Shown here: piece after piece, positions 25,190-36,792 of the stretch
Layout of the letters: every line of letters starts with the position of its first letter
How positions within the stretch are numbered: the first letter of the stretch is position 1
Assembly (NCBI GenBank): GCA_963966185.1
Contig: CAWZYM010000250.1
Span: 124,001-188,000 of the forward strand
Origin: Rhabditoides inermis
Taxonomy: Eukaryota; Nematoda; Chromadorea; Rhabditida; Rhabditidae
Direction of reading: 5' to 3'
DNA length: 64,000 bases
The notes under the pieces: model-generated
What the model saw: the letters and a program-made list of their open reading frames with translations, nothing else
Databases searched by the model: none
What the model was told of the DNA's origin: nothing
Made by a program: the position numbers and the translations under genes

Positions 25190-25471
25190 TTAGAAGTGTA
25201 TGGGTTGGGAAGAGAAGTAGTGTGCGAGGGCGGAGCGGTCCTCGCACTGGGGATGCGCGAGTAGCAGGAAGCGGTGCTTGGCGCGGCACACTTCCATTTG
25301 CGCCCGGCTGGTCGGAGGCTCACACGCCGTGTTCCGAAGAACGAACATGGAGTCGATCTGAGTGCAGCGCGCCGCGAGCTCCTGAATCCTGGGGGCACGG
25401 ACTATGATGGGCTGACTGTGAGGCACGGCGGCGACGACGACCAGGAGAGCAGCTGCGAGGACGGCGCGCAT
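25190..25471 (-). CDS. Short secreted protein, internally deleted paralogue
   Basis: A single open segment starts MRAVLAAALLVVVAAVPHS, a clear signal peptide, and includes PIIVRAPRIQELAARCTQID, MFVLRNTACEPP and CRAKHRFLLLAHPQCED before a TAA at 25190. An in-frame ATG at 25498 would add nine residues, but a TATA-like CATAAAA at 25506-25512 favours the start at 25471. Relative to the gene at 24204-24913 it joins the signal peptide directly to the last-exon sequence and lacks the middle exons. The mature part has four cysteines. The function is unknown. Confidence 0.6.
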   Translation of the reverse strand: MRAVLAAALLVVVAAVPHSQPIIVRAPRIQELAARCTQIDSMFVLRNTACEPPTSRAQMEVCRAKHRFLLLAHPQCEDRSALAHYFSSQPIHF

Positions 25472-25835
25472 CTTCACTATGTGCCCTGTCCACTTCATTG
25501 CCGGCTTTTATGCGCAGCTTTTCCATTCCGATTTGTGATGACTGAGATGCGTTCTGATGTGTGGAATACGGAATCGCTGTTTTAACACCCTGCAAAGTAA
25601 CACGTTGGGAATTGATTGGGTGTTTCGATAGCATGTTGTGGAATTTCGATTGTTGGAATTTTGATTCCCTTTTGCAGTGAGATAATTTGAGCAAAGCGCA
25701 GTGCTTTTTGCACTAACTATATAAACAAATGCGTTCTCACCCTCCAATTCTCTCTCTTGTCGCACCGTGCAGGGCTCGGTTCAAAAACCAGCCCTTCAAT
25801 CATTGGCAAACTCGCAACAGCAAACACTAAAATAG

Positions 25836-25843
25836 TATATAAA
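25836..25843 (+). promoter_or_regulatory. TATA box of the Tyr/Gly-rich peptide gene
   Basis: TATATAAA lies 55 bases before the ATG at 25898. Confidence 0.7.
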
Positions 25844-25897
25844 CAGCCGAGTTCTTCGAAACAGCACTTAACTCTCGTTGATCCACTACAGCTAGAC

Positions 25898-25925
25898 ATG
25901 TCTGTCAAGATGTGAGTCTCAATCT

Positions 25926-25972
<47 letters not shown>

Positions 25973-25985
25973 TCTCTTCTTCTCT

Positions 25986-26030
<45 letters not shown>

Positions 26031-26329
26031 CACCCCCTTCCCCTTACAGTGCTCTCCTCGCCGCTCTAGTGTGCATCCTCGCCTTTTCTGTCGTTGCTCA
26101 GTACTATGGCTATGGCTATGCTGGCTACCCTTCGTATGGCTACGGCTTGGCTGGATACACTGGATACGCGGGCTATGCGTCTCCGTACTACGGAGGAGCG
26201 TACGGCTACGCGGCGGCTCCGGCGTACGGATTCTACGGCTGGGGCAGCAACAAGGGAGGCAAGGGAGAGGAGGCCAGGCCTATGCCGGCTGCTGCCGCTC
26301 CCTCTCTCACCAACAACCAGAGGGCGTGA
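25898..26329 (+). CDS. Small secreted Tyr/Gly-rich peptide
   Basis: Exon 1 (25898-25911) and exon 2 (26050-26329) join in frame to give MSVKIALLAALVCILAFSVV, a signal peptide ending near VVAQ. The mature region, about 75 residues, is repetitive: YYGYGYAGYPSYGYGLAGY, then Ala/Tyr/Gly sequence and a charged tail (GSNKGGKGEEARP). Glycine/tyrosine-rich secreted peptides in nematodes include NLP/CNC-type antimicrobial peptides and cuticle-associated proteins. The composition fits, but a specific family cannot be named. The intron is almost entirely CT repeat. A TATA box and a polyadenylation signal frame the gene, which suggests a compact, strongly transcribed unit. Confidence 0.85.
25930..26031. 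repeat. (CT)n microsatellite filling the intron
   Basis: CT tracts begin about 18 bases after the donor at 25912 and reach almost to the acceptor of the Tyr/Gly-rich peptide gene. Confidence 0.95.
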
Positions 26330-26397
26330 GCAGACCGTACATTGACTGTACATACCACACCACGATTAACGAGCCTTTCACAACGATTCTCATATTG

Positions 26398-26403
26398 CAA
26401 TAA
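26398..26403 (+). terminator. Polyadenylation signal
   Basis: AATAAA lies 69 bases after the stop codon of the Tyr/Gly-rich peptide gene. Confidence 0.65.
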
Positions 26404-27923
26404 ATCATTTTGCATTACTCGTTTTTGCTTGTGTTTTTTGCTCAGTTGTTTTCCCCCCGTAATATCAACAATACAGAATCGGAATAATTTTAGGGTCATA
26501 ATTGATAAAACTAGTTTTTATCTACTAGATTTAAACAGAACCAATCGTAAACATAACGTGAGTTTGCTAACTTGAATTAAAATACCGAAAAGGAATAATA
26601 ACGATAAGCACGACTTATGAAACGCACTCTAATAAGTGTGGCTGAATATACATGATGCACTTTGATTCTATGATGAAGGGCGAATCTAAAGATACTTGTA
26701 GTGATATTTGAAGATTTATTTCCCACATCACGTAATCATTATGGTAACAATTGGCATTTTTAATAAGGGGCAAACAGCGTGCGGATGAAAATAAATTTCA
26801 AGTGCCGTAACTGTTTTTTTCAACCACATATATGTCATGTCATTTTACTTAAGGTAAACACCAATCTGTTCGAATGGGCGGGCTTTATCCATCCATAAAT
26901 TGCGCTTTTTCGTTAATAATATACATCTCCAAACGTGAACGGCGCGGTTTTGTGTGAGTTCTCGCGTTCTTTGTTGAACGTTACGAGCAAGCTTTGAACT
27001 CCGGTTGCTAAAGCAGCTCGTGTTTTTATTGATTGTCAGTGCGTCAAACGAAGCGATGAGAATGCGCGCGCAAAGATCACTTTCATTGTGCCTTGTCTAT
27101 CCGCTGTGTATGGCACGTGTATGAAAAACATCTAACAAAAATCAGTAATTCAATATTTGATTTGTGCGCAAGCGATGTCCAATGGGAAGAGCTTCCTAGC
27201 TGGTTGTAGACAACTTTACTAATCAATTCGAACTTTTTTCGCCTTTTCCGTCATTGGTTCACATATGTCAATATGTAAAAAAATCGCTCGCAAACACTAC
27301 CTTATTTTCTAATTTCGGGATAGAAGGCAATTTTTTTTAAATTTCAATCGTTTGTCGGAATTCCGGAAAATCCTTCTCTATATTATATCCAAATTTGAGT
27401 TCTCTAGCTCAACTCTGAACAAAATTTTTCCCTACGTACTATTTTACCTATTGAACAATTGTATATCGGTAGTTAATGATAAATTTGAAATCATTTGTCA
27501 AGAACCGAATTCCAAGCGATTCTCATGATTTCTACTGCGCAGCTCCTGTGAAAACATTTAAAATAAACTTAGACCGCCGGAAGCGCAAATCGCGTGGACT
27601 AATGATTTTGAGTGAACCGATATCGCGGCTAGATGCGATTAAATGTGAAATGATGTCGAGAAAAGACGCAGCGAGATGGCTGCCGTACCGTAAATCCCAA
27701 AATAAATAAATTTTGATCTAATAGAACTTTCATTGCATTATTAGTTCGAGTTGTTTGTTATCAACTGAAATGTAGTGCTAAAAGTATCAGAAACGTATTT
27801 TTTTCCCGAAAATCGTGCTTGCCATGACTGTAAACAAAACAACGGAAGTGACGTCACGCTCTCAAACTACGGTTTCGAAGCATTTTTCTTGACTAATGTG
27901 TTGATCATGTAGAAACTCCGAGA
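26404..27923. other. AT-rich intergenic region, no gene seen
   Basis: No coding exon, RNA gene or repeat family could be supported. An open plus-strand stretch at 27476-27709 has no recognisable domain or signal and is treated as chance. Confidence 0.45.
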
Positions 27924-29817
27924 ATGTCTCTGCTGACTCCGATGTTCCACGTATGGATGGCGTTTCTGACGTCGTTCTTCTCCGTCATCTTCAACATCTT
28001 CCTCATTGTCCTTCTCTACTTCGCCAAGGCCCTTCCCGCTATGAAGCAGTACCGATACTTGCTCGGAGTATTCGCCCTTGTCAACATACTCTACGCCATC
28101 ACTAACGTCTTGGCCACTCCCGTACGTGTTGTTTCATGTTGGCGTAACAGATACAGAACTAGTATGTCTTCGAGAAAAAAAAATACCACGTGAAACAGAA
28201 TTGCACAATACCACATCATTCCAGGTGTGCTTTTCGGCTGTGGATTCCTATCTAGTGTTGTCTGTTTCACCACTCATCACCGGTTGGAATCGCATGCCGT
28301 TTCTTCTCGCATTTGCGGCGACTTTCATTCTCTGCCTTCTATCCCTAACCTTTCAGTTCGTTTACCGCTACATCGTCATTTGCAAGTGAGTAAGTGCAGG
28401 CAATTAATGGATAATCTCCTTATTAGGCCGAAATACCTGCCTCTTCTGTCGCGGTATATCGTGGTGTACTTTTGTGTTGCCCTCTACTTTCTGCTGGCCT
28501 TTATGTATACTATGCACATCGGATCGCCGACACCCGATGTTCTAGAAGAAGCGAGATTTCCGGACGAGATTCTCTGACCTTTCATTACCTCATCTTTCAG
28601 CTCTCGCCCTACATTTCCGAGCACTATGGCATTAATGTGGAGCCCGGAAGTGCGATGGGATTTCAGTACAAAATGGTAACTCCAAAATGGTAAACTTAAA
28701 ACTCCACTATTCTAGAACGGTACAAATGGCGAGCGTATAATAGTGGAGAGGTCAATCTTCGGATTCATTGGAACGCTCGGACATATGGTATAGAGGAATG
28801 CACATTGCGTACGTATCGTCACGTTTCAGGCAATACTTATGAGCATCATACTATACACTGCGTGGCAAATCATCCGTAAGTTCGATAAGAAAGACCTGCC
28901 GTCTGTCTTCCTCCGAGCCCAGATACAACTCTTCCGAGCCCTCATATTACAGGTACTGATCTAACAACAATGCAGAAGTAAAGACGGATCACAACAATGT
29001 GGCAATGTGCAAGTAGTAAGTAGTAAGAAAATCGGCCATTATGTCAGTTCGCGCGCCATGGCAGTAGATGCACCGGTTTATTTTGAATGAAACAGTTCTC
29101 ACTTAGATAAAGTTAGCCACGAAGTAACAACGTGGAAACTGCTAGACGCATATAACTGTTTGCAAAGTCCAAGCACATCGATTTCAGTCTATCATCCCTT
29201 TGATGTTCAACTTCGTGCCGCTGTTCGTTATAGTTGTGCTGCCCTTGTTCGGAATAGACAGCATGTTTGCCAAGGTCGTCGTCTTCGCAGTCTCCATCTA
29301 CCCCATATTCGACCCACTCATCGTCATCTACTGCATCCGGGAGCTGAGGGAAACTGCGCTCAACATTTTTGATGGTTAGTGTCAGTACTGACAAAATAGA
29401 CAAAGTATAGCGTATAAAATAGACAAAGTATAGCGTATGTATAGGAAAAGAAGTACACGACTGAAAAAATCAGAATGGCATCGGTACTTTTCGTTTTCAG
29501 TGATAATGGTGGGCGTGGCGCGTAGTTTCTCGGCGCCATCGGCCGTGTCTGGCAGCTGGGTGAGCGGACAGAAACTCACATCGATCATCACTGGAAAGAG
29601 GTCCGGCCACATCCACCCCTCCGAGACGTCCCGCGTGCCGCCGACCACGTCTCGAATCGAACAGAGTGCAGTCCACTCGAATGCCTCATTCGTTCAAGCA
29701 CCACAGTCGTCGGTTGTTCGCTCTCATACCGCGACAGTCGAGCAAGAGATTTACTCCACTCAGCGTTCTTCTTCTTCGTCTAACGTCCACCCCTCTTCGA
29801 GATATGCCCCGCAATAG
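27924..29817 (+). CDS. Seven-transmembrane chemoreceptor, Str-like family
   Basis: Eight exons (27924-28121, 28225-28385, 28427-28550, 28601-28675, 28716-28787, 28830-28952, 29188-29374, 29501-29817) join in frame. The protein starts MSLLTPMFHVWMAFLTSFFS, has the early KQYRYLLGVFALVNILYAI segment followed by ATPVCF, and near the end carries YPIFDPLIVIYCIRELRETA, the TM7-to-tail signature of Str/Srj/Srd-type receptors. The last exon adds a tail of about 105 residues rich in Ser, Thr, His and Pro, much longer than usual. The third intron (donor at 28551) begins with GC. Receptors of this group are usually expressed in ciliated chemosensory neurons; the ligand is not predictable. Confidence 0.88.
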
Positions 29818-31500
29818 TTCAACTACTTACTACTTCGTTTTCAGTCTGACAATTGCAAATAAGTACTTTTTATTGTTGTAACTTTCTGTTTGTCACAAGT
29901 GGATATAGCAAAAGAAGAGGATCAAAATTGTTGACAGCAATGTAGCAAATAAAACAGAAGGCAAAGTGGTTTGGGATGTTTGGCTAACCGGCCACTTGAA
30001 CTTATAGTATTTCTCACACTGCGTGTACATGCTGTGTGTTCGAGACGCGAGAGAGTTCGATATTACGGGCACAACACTATTGCCGAAATGAAAAATGTAT
30101 TGTTTTGTTGGAGATGGTGGTGTTTGTTTGTAGACGTCGCGAAAAGACCAGATTTGGATGCGAGAGCGTGGTAGAATATCTTACGTTGGACATTGGCTAA
30201 CATATAGTCTACCAGTTTCGATATTATCGGTTGCAATGACGATTGTAAGATTGACCGCCAGCCGTTTTTACATACATACATTATACATACATACTTGCAA
30301 CAATGCATGTGCTTGCAGTTTTTGCCGAATGATATTTAATCTGAAAAAGGGATTTTGTACCGATAAACCATTCACGTCATTACAAAAATGACTTTGTGAA
30401 TGATGTATTTTTGTTCTTCATTTTTTTATGCTGTTCCATGGTGATCGTTTTTATGTGGTTCCATGGTGATCACTTGTCTTGTCTCGGCAACTCGGTGAAG
30501 TGTAGTCTGTAGCATGATTATTCTTTCTAAATCAAAAATCACAACCAGTTGTCACACTTCCGCTCTTTCGCTTCCGTTTACCGTTTACACTTTGTGACTA
30601 AATTATCAGGATTATTAAGGGCGGCGCGCAGCGCCGCCCGTTTGTCTTGATCTTTGACGCGCGCAGCGCGTCACCCCCAAGGCATACCCAATTTCCTCTA
30701 TCCCAATACGATATACTCCATAGTATGTGTTTTTTTTGTTGGAATATCATTTGACAAGACTTATGAGTATGATACAAGAAATAAATATCGGTTGCGGCAT
30801 CCAAAATATCCAAAAACAGCTTTTCGCTCATTCTGCCACTAAACGTGTTTACGACGACGACGACGACGACGACGACGGTGTGCATCACGTAAGCCCCGCC
30901 CACTGCACTCTGCGCTCATTGGTCGCTCGGCCCACTGTCAGTGCAATCTGATTGGCCGAACGCTCATGCCCCGCCTTTCGCTCAGCCACTCTCACATCCC
31001 GGCCTCTTGGCTCTCTCACGAGCGTACGCTCTCTGCGCGCTCTCTCTCTTCTTCCAGCCGAGCATGCCCCGCTTTTCGATCAGCCACTCTCTTTCTCTCT
31101 CTGACCTCTGATTCTCTCACTCGCGCACGCTCTCTGCGCGCGCTCTCTTTCTCGTGCGAGCCAGAATGGGCAGCCGGCCTGAAATCAAATGGATCGATCG
31201 GTGAGGAGAGGGCCAGTGAGAGCGCTCGGCAGTTAAAGAACGTGCGAATAGGGGAGGAGCAGAGCAGTGCGGGTGAGGCTGCTTTGATCTCTGTGCCACA
31301 ACTTCCCAATTTTAACAGTAATACTACCATTAACATAATATAATAAGGAAGATCAGTTTAACGCACTCGGCTCTGCAACTACAATTCATGACCGAGGTTT
31401 CAGTGGCTCAAAATCTAATGTACGTATGTGCATACATAAATGATTCCAAAAGCAACATTCGAATTCATTTACTAACATTCGCAAATCATTCGCAAAACAA
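29818..31500. other. Intergenic, repeat-rich region
   Basis: No gene was seen. It contains dispersed repeat D copy 2 and, at about 31050-31240, a stretch of CTCT-rich and GC-rich sequence with no recognisable feature. Confidence 0.45.
30603..30990 (+). repeat. Dispersed repeat family D, copy 2
   Basis: It begins with the palindrome GGGCGGCGCGCAGCGCCGCC, followed by a second palindrome (GACGCGCGCAGCGCGTC), then shares several blocks with the reverse complement of 13089-13492, including a GAC trinucleotide run (about 30855-30878) that is CGC-rich in the other copy. Confidence 0.7.
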
Positions 31501-31511
31501 ACTGGCAGATA

Positions 31512-31568
31512 TGAAGATCGAACGCGCCTGGTTAGTACCAGTACGCCCTCACCCTACCACTTGAGCTA
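31512..31568 (-). ncRNA. tRNA-like sequence (minus strand), possible SINE head
   Basis: The minus strand has a tRNA A-box-like TAGCTCAAGTGGTAGGG and, about 30 bases later, a B-box-like GCGTTCGATCTT. No complete cloverleaf with matched acceptor stem was evident, so a tRNA-derived repeat is likelier than a working tRNA. Confidence 0.45.
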
Positions 31569-31602
31569 TTCCACATCATGATGAAACTTCTTTGAGAATA
31601 TG

Positions 31603-31680
31603 GGGTGACTAGCGCAGTGGATGTGCGCCCAGCTATCAAGCGGAAGGTCCCGGGTTCAATCCTCTCGGCGGCCAATGATG
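31603..31680 (+). ncRNA. tRNA-like sequence (plus strand), possible SINE head
   Basis: A-box-like TAGCGCAGTGG (31609-31619) and B-box GGGTTCAATCC (31652-31662) are correctly spaced for a polymerase III promoter. Acceptor-stem pairing is poor. It lies head to head with the minus-strand tRNA-like sequence about 40 bases to the left. Confidence 0.5.
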
Positions 31681-31734
31681 TACCGCTAGTCACGGTGGAG
31701 TGACGACCACCCACACAACTTTCGTGAGCCTCTA

Positions 31735-31778
31735 GTCAGAAGTCTGTGACGTCATCTGTCAGAAGTCTGTGACGTCAA
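31735..31778. repeat. Tandem repeat carrying two TGACGTCA palindromes
   Basis: Two copies of a roughly 22-bp unit (TCAGAAGTCTGTGACGTCA) each contain a perfect CRE-type palindrome TGACGTCA. Confidence 0.75.
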
Positions 31779-31891
31779 GATAATAGAACATACATATTAT
31801 GCATTGTGATACTTAATTTATTTATAGTGAACTATAATAAAAATTTGGCCTTTTTCACAGTCACCTCCATTATAAATTTTTCAAGTTAATC

Positions 31892-32005
31892 AGGTTTGTT
31901 TTGATATTTTAGTCAGCTGCAAAGAGATTTTATGCATGTGCTTTTGTTGAATCAGATCCAGACAAACCTCTGCTCTTTACTTACGTACTTTTCGAAAGAG
32001 AATCC
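31892..32005. mobile_element. Solo arm of foldback family C
   Basis: One arm matching 12714-12833 with several substitutions. No inverted partner is nearby. Confidence 0.75.
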
Positions 32006-32232
32006 TTTTGTCTTTGTTGATCGCAACAAACGAAGACATCACCCATTAAAAGGATTGCTTGTGACTTGTGAGCATGCACTCTCGAAATCATCACATAATA
32101 TCATCTTGCTCCTTTTTGCAAAAGGTCGGGGTGTTTTTGTAATTCGGATCGCTCCTCTTTGTGCGTTTTGTTTTATTAGACGACTAAAAGTACAAAAATG
32201 CACACGTATGCAGTGATATCATCGAATACTTA

Positions 32233-32413
32233 TCACAGTAGCGATGAGGTTTGGTCGTTGTTTGTTTCGGGTGGTGGTTGAGTGTGTTTGTGATGGAGGG
32301 GGAGGTAGCGGAGAACACAACGACGCACCCGGTGAGACGCGAACACGAGACACCAGGGGGGAGAACACGTCATCCCGTCCACCGCCAACGAACGGTACCT
32401 GCAACACCCATCA

Positions 32414-32488
<75 letters not shown>

Positions 32489-32742
32489 CTTTCTTTCTCG
32501 GAGTTGTCTATTCACTTGTTAAATCAGAACACGGATCAAACATTTTACAAACATTTTCTCACCGGAAGAATGTCTGAAAGACGATGTTGGATGTGATGAA
32601 CCACATTGCAAACTGCAATTGTGATGAATGCGTGGGTGGGGGGTGGGAGTAAAGAGAGAGAAGGAGAGAGAGAGAGAGAGAGAGAGAAAGAAAGAGAGAG
32701 AGAGAGAGAAAGAGAGAAAGAGAGAAAGAGAGAAAGAGAGAA

Positions 32743-32788
<46 letters not shown>

Positions 32789-34561
32789 GCGACTCACATA
32801 GTATATGGCTGCGAATAGCATGGCGAGTGTCAGCCACGCAGCCACCACGAACAGACTTCGCTCGGCGCGAGCCATCGAGTGCTGTAAAGTATTATTACAG
32901 AAACCAAACAGTTTTGTTTTAGTATGATTCTGCAGTTTTTTCCTGCTATTGACTTTGCATGTCCGAACAAACTTCTTACATGCTCGTTAGGACCAGAAGA
33001 CCAGAACAATAATATTTTCAAAGATCATATGGTCGGCTTTGCCAGTTCAATTGGAAAAGTCTTATGAGTGAGTGGCGATGAGCCTCGGTAACGCTAAACG
33101 CCTCTGTGCCGTTAAGTAGTAGTAATTGAGCAGAGTAACACCATCATTATGTTTTCTCTTCATTTATTTTATAATTTTCCTTCCTTCCTTCCCGTCACCT
33201 CGGTAACGCTAAACGCCTCTGTGCCTTTAAGTAGTAGTAATTGAGCAGAGTAACACCATCATTATTGTTTTTTAAAGAAAGTGATGAAGTCAATTTTAAT
33301 TTTTTTTATGTGAGTTTCACTTTATATGCTTTCAAGGCTTATAGAATGTTGGAGTTGCAAAGCGTATGCATTTGCATTTTTTATTATTCATTTATTCATC
33401 TGATTGTGAGCGAGTGAGTCGAGTGGAAACGCGCATAAATGGATTACTCTGTGCTTTGAGCTATGAATCATGCATTTCAACCATCGCTGTTCGTTTATAT
33501 GTGCGACACAGTTTTTTTTCTGGAAAAAATTTGAACAAGAAAATTCTTATGGCGTATTTGCTACAATGCCTGTACTCATTCGTATTTGCACTTAAACGAA
33601 ACGCTGGATGTTTCTCACGCCCACCTTGGATCGCAGTTTATTGACTGTCAGTGCCGTGGAGAGGGTAACAATTATAGAACAAAGAGTGAGTACTGAGCAG
33701 ATATTGATACGTGTGAACACCTGAAAGCCAAAAGGACAAATATCACACGGACATAACATAGATGTATAATCTCTCAGTGACTTACCAGTTGGAACTTCTT
33801 CTCATATGTGATAGCAAGGCCTCCCATAAGCGGCACCACATAAGTCCTCGCTATCATCAAATGAAATGTAGTGAGAATGGGCAGAGAGAAACAGGCGAGT
33901 AGCAACCAACGGAGATAGGACTCCCAGAACTGGGAACATAGATTTATAATACCTAAATAATATCAAACAGTTTACTTACCTTTTCATATCGCTTGGCGAG
34001 CCATATGGCGGATACTCTGTTGAGACTGAGCAGCACTGAGAGATAGGCCTGTGCGTAGAGCAGGTAGTACTGCAGAAAGTAGGGTAAAGTGAATATGTAG
34101 GAGCGATGCGCGTATCCGCACGATGAGATCAGCTCCTGGAGAAGCGGAGTTTGCAAGCTGTACATATAATGCACTCGCTCACCTTGCACCAGTAGCCTAG
34201 TCCTAACCAGCGAATCACGCAGAGTTCGAGGAAAGTGAGAGTAGAGTTCTGGAATAGAAGAATGAAAGATGAGCGACTGCAATCCACACTCACCACAACA
34301 GCCATGTAAACAAAGATTTGATAGAACGAGTTGCTGAAGCGCTGTGCTTGCAATATCCGAATGATAATGAAATAGAGAGCCAATGTAACAAAACTGTAAA
34401 TGAACTGAAAAAAATATTATACATATATTAAAAAACATAATTAGACAAAAAATGATTACCTGAAATGCGAACAGCATTCTATCGACAGTCGGATTCATAA
34501 CACACTCGTCCGGAAAGTATCCATTCAAACGTCCGAGACCGTAGTCTTTCACAAGAGGCAT
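32233..34561 (-). CDS. Seven-transmembrane chemoreceptor, Srg-like family
   Basis: Nine exons read right to left: 34460-34561, 34294-34404, 34183-34248, 33980-34135, 33786-33929, 33625-33720, 32798-32881, 32563-32612 and 32233-32398, all in frame. The start is MPLVKDYGLGRLNGYFPDEC. Family marks are FSNSFYQIFVYMAVV, the TM3 end LLSLNRVSAIWLAKRYEKFW, VNKLRSK after TM5, AERSLFVVAAWLTLAM for TM6, and a C-terminal PPWCLVFASHRVRR. This order matches serpentine class gamma receptors. Without the last three exons the gene would look truncated after TM5; the exon at 32798-32881 restores the frame. The seventh intron opens with a long CT tract and the eighth ends with a long GA tract on the coding strand, so the 50-base exon 8 sits between complementary repeats. 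Confidence 0.85.
32413..32484. repeat. (CT)n, equal to (GA)n on the Srg-like coding strand
   Basis: An uninterrupted dinucleotide tract lying just before the acceptor of the last exon of the Srg-like gene. Confidence 0.95.
32654..32785. repeat. (GA)n, equal to (CT)n on the Srg-like coding strand
   Basis: A dinucleotide tract with GAAA interruptions, starting directly after the donor of exon 7 of the Srg-like gene. Confidence 0.95.
33083..33266. repeat. Direct repeat of about 65 bp
   Basis: The segment around CCTCGGTAACGCTAAACGCC occurs at 33083-33148 and again at 33197-33266 with one or two changes, inside an intron of the Srg-like gene. Confidence 0.85.
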
Positions 34562-35763
34562 CTTGCCACTAGAAAACAATTGTGTCATAACTTCACAAAT
34601 GCTGTAAACAAAGATAAAAAGAAGTGAGTGACGGAAGTAGAATATGAATGTTTCCACGAAAAAGATTCAGAGGCTATTATAAATTCACTATAGATGAATA
34701 GTAATAACTGCTTAAAGAACGGGTGCACACAGATGAGAAAAAAGTTGCGAAATTCATGAACGCATTATATTTTCTTCAGTGCACGAGGAAGTAAAGCAGG
34801 TTTTATGTCTTTAAAAAGATTAACGTCAATTATACACTCTATATTGCAGTCATGACGACAGAAATGTGATTTTCTTAATGCACGCCATCGAAAACAACGA
34901 AATCGATCTTACTGTACTTTACTGATTACAATCTAGTGATTAACTGTAATCTACCGACTTCATAGATGTTCGCTCACAACAAGTTCACAACTAGGGTTTC
35001 GGATTCTCGGATAAGACCGAAGTTGCACAGCATTGTCTTGTCACTCCCCCGCAAATTTTTAATAAGTTTCATGAAAGAACGCGTATAATTTTCAAAAAAA
35101 AAGTGCGGAATAAAGATAAAGAGAAATAAGAAAAAAAGGAGTATTTTTAACGGTTTCATTAATTGTTGAGTGTTTCCTGTGGCATACCTTTGACAAATTA
35201 CTAGCATTTTCTGTAAAATAAAATATGCATCATAATAAGACATTCAAGTAGTGAAGAGAGTGGTTAATACAAGGAAATGAATCGAAACTATAGAAAAAAT
35301 ATTTAAAAAAAATTGCATGCTACTTAAGTCTGTAAAAATCGTGAGCGGTAAAACAAGGTTTTTGTAAGTGCACTCTATCACAAACGCTAAGCACTTTTCT
35401 CTCGATCACGAAAATTAATAACTGTGAAAAGCGTTTTTTTTCTACATTTTGGAACTAAAGCTTTTTTTCATGGAGGATTTATGTTATAACAACTAACGAC
35501 GTATGTAGTTTAACAAACGAAGTTCTCATTCAAAAAGTGGAAAACTTTATCTGCCGCCGCAAGCCGAATACATAACCAGATTACGTGTCTTTGAAAAAGG
35601 TCATTTATTCAAGAACACTACATCGTTTTTTTTCATTAAGATTATGTGTTCATTCAGTTTAGCAAAACCTCATTTGTACCATCGAACGTATTATGTCATG
35701 AACTTTTAACAATCAGTAGATTTGTGACTCAAATCTGATACAAAACGATTTTTCTTGGCTTAC

Positions 35764-35766
<3 letters not shown>

Positions 35767-35819
<53 letters not shown>
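35767..35819. repeat. (AT)n microsatellite
   Basis: An uninterrupted AT dinucleotide run of more than 25 units. Confidence 0.97.
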
Positions 35820-35822
<3 letters not shown>

Positions 35823-36656
35823 TGATCAAACGATATCTCATGCATACTATATAATCTCTGAACATTACGGTTAAAGCATATGCATTAAGAGGGTACGCTT
35901 TCTTCAATCTCTTGGATTAACTGTGTATTTGTATGGATACGGTCACAATGGCAGCTAATGCGCACAACGAATCTTATAAACACTCGTCGCGTGATCCATA
36001 CTTCCTTTTTCGACGTGGCGATCATTGGTGTTGTCCACGCTTCAGAAGACACATACAGTCGAGCGAGGATACGGTGATCGTGACAGAGGACAGTCCGCAT
36101 CGCACCTTGAGACTGTCTCGTCCGCAAATCGTATATTATTGTCACACTCGCAAATCACATGATCATGCGATATTTAAAAAAAATTTTTTTAGTGATGCAG
36201 TAAAACTACGATAAGTATAGCGCGGTAAGTTAATGATCATAATCATTATAAATAGGACACAGAAACTGACATGAACATTCCACAAATAGTATACTGTACC
36301 GGCTCTCACACCTGCGAATTGTGGTGTGGACTGATAGCCAGGCTCCATCACACATGAACCATCAGATTTTACAAGTTAGTAGCTCAAGCATAAACACACA
36401 TCATACTGTACATCAATAGGGTTAGAAATGCATGCAGAACAACTTGATAGCCAATGAAACATTTGAAAACTGACTGAAAGATTGAACTCAAAAAAAGAAA
36501 GCCAATGATATAATGGGCGTAGAGTGAATGTGGCGGGACAGGCGGGTGTGTGGATGTGGAATGGCAGCCGCCTGCAGCCGAATAGCACACGAGAGTGGCT
36601 GGGAAGAGAGACAGCGGGAGGAGACAGAGGCTTGGCCGCGGCAACATGCACAGTGT

Positions 36657-36792
36657 GAGTGGGGGAGGGAGAAGCCAGTGGAAAGAAAGACAAAGTGGGG
36701 GAGGGAGAAGCCAGTGGAAAGAAAGACAGACTGCCAGTGGAAAGAAAGACAGAGTGGGGGAGGGAGAAGCCAGTGGAAAGAAAGACAGAATG
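36657..36792. repeat. Minisatellite with about 35-bp unit
   Basis: Three full units and one partial unit of GGGAGGGAGAAGCCAGTGGA-type sequence. The apparent minus-strand open frame here reads as repeated SFFPLASPSP / SFHWLLPPP and only reflects the repeat. Confidence 0.85.

Noticed and set aside
32798..32881. First exon of a separate gene starting MARAERSLFV
   Set aside because: The exon extends left to an acceptor at 32882 and joins in phase 0 to VNKLRSK of the Srg-like gene, supplying its missing TM6 and TM7.
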